Assembly: GCA_037783415.1 (NCBI GenBank)
Contig: JAZGTN010000022.1
Coordinates: 2,542,001 to 2,606,000 of the forward strand
Direction of reading: 5' to 3'
DNA from: Leptasterias polaris
Lineage: Eukaryota > Echinodermata > Asteroidea > Forcipulatida > Asteriidae
Length of the DNA: 64,000 bases
Numbering within the stretch: the stretch's first letter is position 1; the number at the start of each line of letters is the position of its first letter. This document shows positions 23,501-35,500 of the stretch, piece by piece. The notes beneath the pieces were generated by a model that was given only the letters and a program-made list of their open reading frames with translations, had not been told where the DNA came from and ran no database searches. Both the position numbers and the translations under genes were made by a program.

Positions 23501-26500
23501 TCAGAGCATCCTTTAGCCGCTCTTTAATTTCTACAAAGCAATTTTTATAGATTCGAGAAAGTTCATGAACAAATTCGACAATTATCTCCCAACATTATCT
23601 CACGTCCATCAGCCATGTACAAACAATTGTACACGTAACATGTGTTTTGTGCCTTGTCTGTTGAATATGCAACAGATGCTTCACTGATCATGCATGGTTG
23701 TACACTTTGATACAATGGTAAAGCTATGGAGTGTGTACAAAGTCTATGATCAAGGGTGATACTATATACCGGAAAACACCGGAAAACACCGGAAAATACC
23801 GGAAAACTACCGGAAAACACTGGAAAACACCGGAAAACTACCGGAAAACTACCGGAAAACTACCGGAAAACACCCTATATACCGGAAAACACCCTATATA
23901 CCGGAAAACACCGGAAAACACAAGAAATATTTTTTTCACGCCCTCCTTTGGCGCTGCACGTCGCACGATCTCTGCACTGAGGATCTACAACGCTCCTGGT
24001 GATCCAACCAATAGACTGCTTTCATTGTACCACAGCTATTAGCGCTACGTGAGTTGTTTACAAACGCAGGCTAACTGACCGGCCATACACAGGCCGCGAT
24101 TGAGTGCCCCGCAATTATGATACATTCCTTTCTAGTTTACCGCCACTAAAGGCAGCTTAGGCGCGAGATCAATAATAAAGTTGCAGGAACTCGCAAGCCC
24201 CTGCTCGAGAACGCTCCTTTTGTTTACCCGATTTGCGGCCTGTTTGCGAGCACCCGATCCGTAATAAAATTCCAGCGACAGGCAACATGGACACGCCATG
24301 TGTACCCCGCCCAGTACTCACCGGAAAACACCCACAAGGATATGAAGCCAACGATATTTATGAAAAACAATTAAACCTATTTATAAAAAAAATGTCAACA
24401 CCCAAAAAGTGCCGAATAGTGAGGGTTGGGGTTGGGGGAATCAACACCTTTTAAAAAGTGTGGGGATGGGGGATGGGGGGGGGGGGGGTGGGTTGGGGGG
24501 TGAGGGCCCCCCCTCCCGTTTAATGTCCCGTGAATAGAACTGTGCTATGTATACAGCATCCAAAACCCTGCACATCGATCTCTTCGAGCAGTGCGCGTGC
24601 GGGGTGGCGACTCATCATACAATTTGTGGACGAGATTTTGCAGTACTGTAGACGTTGACAAAAAATAAGAACTATATCCAGTGGGGGAAAAAAAAATACA
24701 TTACAAATACATTCTTATCTAATTTTGATCTCTTGCACAGCGTTTAGAGATTTTTAATGTAAAACGCTATATTAAGAATTATTATTATTATTAGTAGTAA
24801 GTCAAGTAAAGCATTATTCACACTGAAAGAAATGTTTGTTCTTTTAATTCAAAATAATTATTGTTGCTACCGTTGGCGAGTGGTACCTTCTTTATCCATG
24901 TGAAAAAAAGACAGGGAACCAGTGTAGAGATCGTGCGACGAGCGCCAAATGAGGGCGCGCTTCACTCAACAACGTGAACATTTGTTTTCATGTGTTTTCC
25001 GGTAGTTTTCATGTGTTTTCCGGTGTTTTCCGGTAGTTTTCCGGTGTTTTCCGGTGTTTTCCGGTGTTTTCCGGTATATAGTGCTACCGATGATCAAGAG
25101 TGGGGAAAACATTTTGAATGGCTTCAAATGGTCAATCAATAGGACAGTCAAGCAGTTTCACTCATCTTACCCCGTAGCGACTTCATGTGGGACACCGCCA
25201 TCCGAAGGATCGTCAATTTATCCGGCTTTCTAGCGAGGGCGCTGCACGTTGGTACCATGTCTGACAGTTCTGTGATGTAGGCAGTCATCTTGTTACGTCG
25301 GCGTCGTTCAATCTCGCTATGGTTCTCCCTGCACATGGATTAAATTGATCTCCTTGATTTCGTTTTCAAAAGTTATGCGAAAAGTACTCGGCAAACACTC
25401 CTGAAATTAAAAGACAGCCGGGGCCTCTCTCTCTCTCTCCCTGGACTATAGATGTCTTGCATTGGCCACCATCGCTGACGTCAAACAATTAATAATAATA
25501 ATAATAGTGGCTTCTTATATAGCGCTCATATCCGTCACTCAGTGACGCTCAAGGCGCTTCAACAGTCAGTATTTTCCTGCAAGGTATGTGGAGCTATGAA
25601 GTATGAGACCTATTCCTTTACATAGCACCATGTAATGGTTTACAAGGTGCTGTGGCGCAATATGCAGCCAATCAAACCAGGAACACCGGGGCGAACCCCT
25701 TCTCTTTTCGATAAGTGCACTGGGTTCTTTTACGTGCATTACACAACACACGGGACCAACGGTTTTACGTCCCATCCGAAGGACGAAGCAATAATGGTTA
25801 AGTGTCTTGCTTAAGGACACAAGTGTCACGTATGTACGCACAGCCAACAACTCTCAGCCAATTATAGGTCTTCATTGACCTCAGTGAGGGCGCTGTTTGG
25901 GCTTTTGTGACATCATATGCAAGGGTTCCATTGGTAGACTTTTGAGGACACTAGGTGGCCGAAGACTCACCAGGTAAACCCATTGTTCTCATTATCCTTG
26001 GTGACCATTGGAAAAGTTTCCTTGCCTTTTCGAGAAATTAACAGAACCTAATTTCATAGCAGACAGTTCTGTGTTTGCGGTGCCCTGTAAAGCACATAAT
26101 TCCGTGGGCTGTAAGCACAGAATTCCACGGTAAGTAGAGTCATGGAATTGGGCCCTGGGCCCTGGGCCCAGTTCATAGAGCTTTTAAGCACAAGTGCCGA
26201 GCACAAAACAATTGTGCTTGCCAGAATAAGGTTACCAGCCAAAATACCATTCTACATGTACCGTTTTTGACTGGTTTCCTGCTAGTTTTGGCTTAGCAGA
26301 AAAATTTCATATCATTTGGTTTTATCCATACACTGATGTGTTTAAAGCACTGTATACTCCACAGGCATATCACTCAGGTGAATTCTATATTTGAGCAGCA
26401 GGTACCGCAACACAAGTTTAAAAAAAGTTTCTGCTTAAGTAGCTCTATGAAATTATTTCTTAGGTTCCATATAATTGTGATTTCAGGGGGGTCTATTGCT

Positions 26501-29500
26501 TTCAAATGCCTTGACTTCGAATGACAGAGCCAGTAGAACCCTTGCATATGACATCACAAGCCCAAACAGCGTCCTCACTGAGGTCAGAGGAAGACCCATC
26601 TTTGGCTGAGAGTTGTGCGCGACGCGTACACACATGAACGTTTCCATTGTTAGGCCTCAGCACTGGCAGCCAATGCAAGGGGTCTAATTGGGAGTAGCTA
26701 CGTATAGGCCTAAATGGCTGCAGACCTACCAGGACAATCCATTTGAAATAAGTGCATGCTCTGCAAACATTGAAATCATAAACCAGTAAACCTACCGCCA
26801 TCCTAGAATCTCAAAGTCTCTCATAACTCCACCTGAGTGAAAATCCAGGCTGCGGAATGATCACTCATTGGTCAAAGTCATCATGCTGTTTTTGTTCACT
26901 CGATTTTTATGAAGAGGTACACATACATATGTGTACAAATGACTCCTTTATTGACTCTATCTACTTTTTAATAGAATTCTGATCGGAAAATAAATTCTGC
27001 ACGAGCTAATGACATGCGCTATCGCAGTAAACTTTTAACTGAGTGTTGTGAAATCTTTCTGAATAGAGATGTACATGTACATTTCTATTTGGAAAGATTT
27101 CAGAGTATGTGCACCCATGCCTGTCAACCAGGTTAATCAAGGATGTTCTCCAATTGTTTGGACTTCGTCTTCCTTAGAGATGCCTCTATAAATTTTGTAC
27201 ACAAAAACTTTTGAGGATGTCCTGGCTTTGTCAAAACACCCGATACCCTTTTGTGAAAGTCCTCGGTTTCAATGGGTAGACATGTACAGGGCCCAATTTC
27301 ATGGCTCTGCTTACCACTGAATTCTGCGCTTCCAATCACCCTTCTCCGCCAACCGACCAAGCGCCGAATTTCTGCGCTAGCTGTGTAAACATAGAATGCC
27401 TGGTAACGTGGACAACACAAACGCACAAGCAGAAATTCCCTGCTAACCCGTGAAATACGCTTGACGTAAGTGCGGAATTCTCTGCTTCCGTAAGCGCCGA
27501 TTCTTTGCTTATGGTAAGCAGAGCCATGAAATTGGGCTCTGGAGACAGGTGTATACAAATGCTGGCTGTTGAGAAATCTGACATATACATGTGCATCAGG
27601 AATGATACTTCATTCTTGTAAAGGCAGATAAGATTTTCCATATTAAAGGGCACCTCAATGAAGAATTTTTTTTTTTTTACCAGAACATAATATTAACAGC
27701 GATCAAGGGGCACCAAGGCAATGACCAGGTGCATGGAGGCGATTGCCTCTGTGAAGCACCAGGGCTGCGAGTGCACTCATGAATAGCATATATACCATGT
27801 ATACTGGCCTATGAAGCACTGTGCACGGATGATGATAAGTGTTTAAAAGGCACCCCAGGCAAGCAATGGAACTGAATCCTGATGAGTACTTCAACCTTTT
27901 AAAAACCACGCTTTCTTTGTATAAATGCCACAATTTGCCCAGACTCGGTTCATTACATAGCTTGAGTGACATATCTTTCCAGGGAATATAACTCATTTTA
28001 CAAAGTTCACTGTATGTAGACCAAAAAATGGCAGTTTGTTGGCAAATTTTAGGACACGGCATTATTCAATGGTTTGTCCTTTCTCAGCCCAGTGGAACAT
28101 TTCTATCAACAGAGCAGGGTACAATTTCATGGCTCTGCTTACCCCAGAATTCTGCGCTTAGATCTATGGCCCCTTTCGAAATCATGGCTTTGGTTCGTGA
28201 TCTGGTCGAGTCTGTGACTTGGGCTCTGGCTTAGGCTCTGGCTTAGGCTCTGGCTTGGTCTTAGGCTCTGGCTTAGGCTCTGGTTTAGATTCTGACTTAG
28301 ACTCTGGCTTAGGCTCCGGCTTAGGCTCTGGCTTAGTTTCTGTCCACCTTTCACCAAATACTTTTGGAAGCCCCATACCAAAACCGACATTTTCAAAATA
28401 CCAAAAAGGAGCCAATTGTGATTTACATGGAGCCTTAAATGCAGAATTCTGCGTCAAGCATCACTATGAAATTCGACCCTGGCTGTTTCGGGCTGCTTCA
28501 TTTGTAGGTTACATGGCTCTAAAGCAAGCCACTTTAAGTTATAAGATTTTTTAACACTTGATGTGGTCACATGCACATGTACAATGCATTTCAACATTAT
28601 GATGCATGTGCATTGATCAAGTTCTGTAAGTTGAAATGAACTGCCTGTCTCCAAGAAAAATGTTCAAAATGTATCATACAAAGCTATGAAATTGAACTAA
28701 AATAGCTGTTCAGGTTTTCCGTTAACACAGTGATTGCAGGAAGCAGAACCGTCTGACTGGACCCAGGTGTAACCCACAGACTGGGAAGACTTTCCTGTAG
28801 TTTTTCCCGCCCGACACAGTTTTAGCAGAATAACTTAACTGAAAGATTGCAATGGAACGGAACTTCCTGAGAAAAACAGATACGTGTGTGCATGTAATTC
28901 CGCCTGATGGTACGCATTCAGGAAAGGTGCTCAGTTTTCAAATAGATCGATATCCACTTTAAAATACATGACATCATGTACTGTGTACATAATCAAGAGA
29001 TATCCTAGTTTGATTGGCTGCATATTGCGCCACAGCACCTTGTAAACCATTACATGGTGCTATGTAAAGGAATAGGTCTCATACTTTTAAAATGTAGCTC
29101 CACATGTACCTTGCAGGAAAGTACTGAATGTTGAAGCGCCTTGAGCGTTACTGAGTGACGGATATGGGCACTATATAAGAAGCCACCATTATTATTATTA
29201 TTATTATTATGTTGTCAAAAACATTCATGAGAAACTAGCTGAAAATTTCACCTTGGGAAGTTTTGGATACATGTATGTATCACTGTACACTGTTGTCCAC
29301 TGTACATTTATTGTTCATACAATACATGTGCAATACATGTGCATTAGCATAGAATTTATGAAAATACATGACAGAAGAGGGTATTGATCAATTACATGTT
29401 CATTGTAATGTATAAGTCTTGCAAAAAAAATTCTGTACTTAATTGGCCTTAAAACCTGACAGGATCGAGTAAAACCTTGTCTCAATATTAAAGTCGTTTG

Positions 29501-32500
29501 ATAAAATAGTGTTACATGCAAGGAAAGTACATTTAGCTGTTCATTTTACATTGTGCATGTTTGTGCAGTGTGCAGTACATGCACAAAGCACATAACAATC
29601 CCTCTTTTACACATTTGTCCACCCAGTAAATAGGAGCACTGATCTTTTTTTCTGCTCCCATTGTTTGTTTTTTAGCGACATCCCAATTGGTTTTGTACCT
29701 GAAAGTGAAGTGAGGTGTCCTCGCTCTGTCAGTGTCAGATCACCCTTTTGTTAACCGTGACACCCCCATGTATACAAGCTTTCCCACTCCTTTGCTTGGT
29801 CAGACAGATCTACAGAACATGTACAGTACATACAGGGGCCTGTAGCTAGCCCAACCATTCGCTGGGAACACACATGGTGCGCTGCCTCACGTGGGAGAAG
29901 ATGTTTCTCCTTCATGGACTTGCTGAAACGGAGACCAGCTTGACCAGCGCTGAAGAGCCTTTGACTTGCATGCTGGACCAGGCCATTTGGACCAAGATCA
30001 CTGGGCAGCCTCCACTCGATTGATTGATAAGAACAAGTGAAATGATTGACGGGGCTGGAAATACACACTGATTGGACCGCTGACCTGAGTCCTATGATTT
30101 TAGTATTGTGCTAGTACGTAGCCTCAAAACCAAACAAGCCCAAAAGTTCAGTGCTTTTCAAACTTAGTAAATTTTTCTTTGTTCAACCTAAAATCATTTA
30201 AAATTTACCCAGTCAGTTTCCCTTGTGGTTTGTTATTTGATATTTGATATAAAAAGTCGCATCCCCTTATGGTGATCCCCTGGCTGCCGCTTCCCAGGTT
30301 GTATCGTATACTTGGGTGTGATCCTTGGCTACACGGCAGTTTACGCTTCTGACTGGCACCCACCGAACAAGGATATTGACAAAATAGGGAGACCGCCAAC
30401 ATAGGGCTAGATAGCTCAGTTGGTAGAGCGCCAGCACGTCAATCCGGAGGTCGTTGGTTCAAATCCCGCTCTAGTCAATTTTTCTTTGTTCAACCCAAAA
30501 TCATTCAAAATTTACCCAGTCAGTTTCCCTTGTGGTTTGTTATTTGATATCTTTTCAAACTTAGATTAACTAATTTATTCTTTAGATTTTCAAATACAAA
30601 CTTCACCCTAAACAAATATCACTCCTCCCCAAAAAATATATATAAATAAATAAAATAAAATTTAAAGAAATAACAAAATAATTATGGTTTTTCAAAGTAT
30701 TTTTTGATCAAAGGTTATTTTTGTCTGAGGTAAAAGACAAACAGGCTATTGGAAAATTTCTTGAAATTTGAGCCCCGATGGGCGTTAAAGTGGCCTACAA
30801 CATGCACGGCGCTGACCCTCTAAACAGTAAAATGCTAACCATAGCGTGTTTTGACTGAGCTGAGTCATCAGAGTATGGGTTCGAATCCCGGCCAGAACAC
30901 TTGTGTTTTGGGGCAAAAGGAAAAAATGGGTACCAGTGATTGCTGATGCCGGTGCTGCATGTTCCTAAGGAGTTGAGATGGTTTCGGGGATGCTTTAGGC
31001 CCAAATGAGCAGGGGGAACATTAGTGTCGCTTGTTTTTATATATTGTTTCAAAGTACTATACATAAATACCTGGGACAGTTTTTTCCATTCTGATTGGTT
31101 GAGAGGACATCACATGATCATGTTTAAGCGATATAAAAATGGTGAGGAGTGCTTAAACATGGCCTGAGGAACTCGAGTCGAAAAAGGGCGCCATAAGATA
31201 ATTGAGCATGGATAGAGATTCAACGCAGAGTCGAGGCGAGTTGAGGCTAAACTGACAGATTTGTTCTGAACTTTGAAAGGCTTTTGGATGTTTTTAACAG
31301 AAAACTATTTATGAATGGGAATAAAAGAGTGGTGGTGAAAGAAGGGAGACTCGATCTTAAACGGCCGTTTAAAACCATGCAGAGTTGTGGCCGTGTGACA
31401 ACCCTGCCAGCTTTAAACGGCTGTTTAAGACCTCATCGCCACTCTTTTATTCCCTTATTTTTAACCTTTAAAAATGTTGGTATTTTCTCCCATGAAGCAT
31501 GCGTATTGCACAGGATTCCTTTTCCAATGCACTGATGATCGATGCTTGTCTTTAAAACATGCAAGATTCATTGTGGAAATATGGCTCAAGAAAAACCAGA
31601 GATCTAAATGATGTGCAGGTTCGTCAAGTAAATAATGCTTCCACCCGAACCGCTGCGTTCAACACTTTGAAAACAGCACCAGTCATGTACAGTGTTTGTG
31701 TACTGTACACAGGTGTCGACAGCACTGTACAGTCCACTCACATTGACCGCTGTCCTCCCAACATCCACCAAGATCCAATCAACTTCACTTCCCATGAACC
31801 TCTCCACCTTCAGTCTATATGCACTGGAATGTGTAGGTTCGCAAAGTAAATAATGCTTCCGCCCAAAGCGCTGCGTTCAACACTTTGAATACAGCACAAG
31901 TCATGTACAGTGTACATGTACGTGTACTGTACCCAGATGTCGACACAGCACTGCACTGTCCATTCACATTGACCGCTGTCCTCCCAACATCCACCAAGAT
32001 CCAAAACCATCAACTTCCCATGTACCTCTCCACCTCCAGTCTATGCACTGGAATGTACAGCGTCATGATGAGCCCTTTTGTGGGTGTGGCACTGGGTGTG
32101 GCTGGGAGATTTTGAAGGATTTGGGAGGACAGGTTAAACCACAAAGGGCAACCTACCTGTGGCACATGCAACAAATGCAAACCTGTCCCTGATTCATGGC
32201 ATGACATTTAAAAACAAAACGGCAAACAACAAAAGAAGAGTAGAGGGAAGATACAAGAATCACACGACAAATCAAACTTCCATTTTCTTTTTAATGAGGC
32301 TTGCAAAAGTATACACATCATGTGATAACAAAAAACAATGACCAGCTTCCAATGATTCTTTTTTAAACAGTCAACATTTGCATGCAGGAAAACAAATTGA
32401 AAAAAAAAGAAGACAATCCTTAAAGAGAAAAGAACTTTGCTGCAGGCACATGTAGGTCAGATTGTTCAGGCTCAAGTTGCTTGAAATTTCAGAAGAAAGT

Positions 32501-35500
32501 TCATGAAGCAAAAACAAGAAGCATGGTGCTAAGAGATAACTCTGATGAACGTTTGTTTTATTTATTTAAATGTAATTTATTTACTTATTTTTTTGAGTGT
32601 GCCAGAGCAAGCCGCAAGTTTGTCAGTCAAATATTTACCTTGCAAACCTTTCTTTGTCTGGTTTGTCATCATCGGTTCTGTAGGGGAGAAAGATGGGAGA
32701 TTTGTGTGTGTCCCTCCTGCTTCTTTTAGGTGGACATGCAGCCTGAATGTCTAAGTGGGTGATGGGTTGGGGAGGGGGGAGGGGGGAGGGGGGAATGCCT
32801 TTTCATGCAATTACAGTGACTACTGGTACAGGGTGTTACAGCGTGATTTATAAACGAAGTTTCTACAGTGACGCACAGGCCTGATGTTTTCGGTTTTTTG
32901 AGAGGGCAAGGGCACCAAGGCGCTTTCTCCTTGGTACCTTTCTCCTCACAAGCGCCTATCGACCCGCTTGCACAACACCGATCGCACCTCCGCACAATGT
33001 GCAACTACCATTCCCACTGTTTTGGGAGTAAATCCCTCTGTGTACATTTCAACTCCCAAATTGCTGTACAGGATAGGCGCGTGTAAGTGCAACGCATGTT
33101 GTGCAAGGGGTCAATAGAGGAAATTGGAAACTTTCTATCAGAACATTTCAAGGGGCACTGAGGCAATGACCAGAGGTGCCTTGGTAAAATATCAGCCCTG
33201 TGGACACACCATAATGTTGCAATCAGTTTGCTCAGTGTGCTTTGGAAGCTGTTACTTTTATTTTTATTTTATGGAAATGCATGCAGGCCTGATACTTCAC
33301 AGAGGCAATCAAGGCAATACAGGCAATTCAGAACAGAATACGCCCTCTACAGCTTAACGCAAAAAGGACATTTTTTTCCCACAGCGATCAAATAAAAGCA
33401 ATCCCACTCCCAACTCAGCACTGCCCGGAAAAGTTTGGGACATTTACATGGCTGGAAAGGAATGTGAAAACATTCATAAGCCTCACACACAAAAATAGCA
33501 TTTTATGCCAGAAACACAGACAAATACATTCCTACAGGTACAATCTTGTTGCTTCAGAAACCATAAACCCACTTAAGCAACCGTGGTCAACTTGCCAACC
33601 TTTTTTCCATGGTACACTGCAAAAATGGCCACTCCTAGGCAAACTGTAGAGGACGCACTGTACTGCCAATCACCAGTATTGCCTTAATGTCCCTGGCTAT
33701 CGCCTTGGTGCCCCTTAAATGTTCTACAAGAAACTTGTATAATTTCTCTCACAGAGATGCCCTTTACTTAAGTTCTCTTGCCCTGACAAGAATGAAGTTT
33801 ATGTATCACTCAGTCAAACCCGCAATTAGTGCAACAGGTCTCCTTTTTCAGTTGTATTTTAATGACTTTTATATTTTGTCTATTTTTTCCTTTTCTTTGT
33901 AGTAAAGAACTAGTCTTTTCCGTCTGGCAAATTTCACAATTATAGGTATTGGAAACCTGGGTTTCAGCATAATTTCCTTGATGTTGGCATTTGTTCTTGA
34001 CACTACTACATTTAAAAAAAAAATCCAAATCCCTTAATCCGTTCAGTCTTCGTATATAAACTGGGAAGTTGTTCAAACTCCAATCAGTCTTCACTTCAAA
34101 AGTTGACATCATTGGTAAATGGAAGCGTAAATTAACTGTGAAATAAACGATCCCACTTTTGTGAAAATTTTAAAAAACAGTTTATTACATGATAATTTTT
34201 TATTTTTTTGGGGGGGTCCTCAAGCTATTTTTAATCTGACAATGAGCAAGTTCGCGCAAGGACAATTGGTTAACTGGTGGTGCTTAGTGACGTGGGTAGG
34301 GCATGCGCACAGCAGTTAAGTGCGTACAACTCTAGTGATGTCAACACGACCACAATAATGTTGGATCAACGTTCGTTATCCTTTTCTGATAACTGGTCCC
34401 CTCTGCACTGTGCTACGAAAATAGCTATTGATAACCAGCAATGCGACTACGCGTGGCAGGCTGGTTCGAAATTAGTCTCTTGTGTAGTCCAACTATCATC
34501 GATTATATACCTCATATATAGAATCCTCTAATCTGATTGGTTAAAAGTGGAGTCATTGAAATAGCTGGGCCCCCTTTTTCTATCAAGATGACGTCATAAT
34601 TAACTGTGCCCGGGGCACAGCAATCGACTGTGCCCGCCAGTCGCAACACACTGCTGTATTTCATAGGTCGCTTGTGTACTTCTGTACGCGTTGTATACGT
34701 TCGTGTCACGGCGCGAACTGATGTCCTTTCTTCGGTATATAAAAGAAATATTGACTGCTTAATATTCGGGGCACAGTTAAAATTGTAGGCCCTCGGTGAT
34801 GTCAAAACCATGACTATGCCCTCAGCTTCGCTTCGGGCATAGTCATGGTTTTGACATCACCTTGGGCCTATAATTTTAACTGTGCCCCTCATAGCAGTCA
34901 ATATTTCTATACTAGAAACAGTTTGAGCTAACTAAGTCGAACTACATGTATGTTGAACAATAGTTCTTGCGCGAACTTCCGTGGCCATTGATGATTTGGG
35001 GATCTTCAGATGCTGTTTTCTCAACAATGACAACATTTCAGAGGCAGACATTTCCCTGGAAAATTTGAACTGGTTTAAACTTTTATTCAGCGAACTTTAA
35101 GAAAGAAAACATCACTTTTCAATTTTTTTATTTATTTATTTATAAATCCTGATTTTTGTCTTTAAATGTCATCAAAACATCACAGACTTTTAAGCTTTTT
35201 TTCTTGTACTGGGAGTTTTTAGAATTATACAAAAGAAACTTCAAATTATAATTTGGTTTTTACCCTTACACCGATGTGTTAAGCACTGTATAAACTTCAA
35301 ATTGATAACCGATGCTTAACGTCTCATTGAGTGTATGCATCTTTTAACGCCTGAACACTGGTGTGTCCACAGTGCTCATCAGTACACAGATTTGTTTTAG
35401 ATAAAATGCTGTGATTGTCTTTAAGAAATTAATGATGTGCAAAGGTTACATGTATGTCTGTAAATTATACATGTGCATTCTGTACGATGGCATGCAAGTG

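Noticed and set aside
27133..27558. 141-codon minus-strand frame
   Set aside because: Falls on a family E MITE with inverted ends; no conserved residues.
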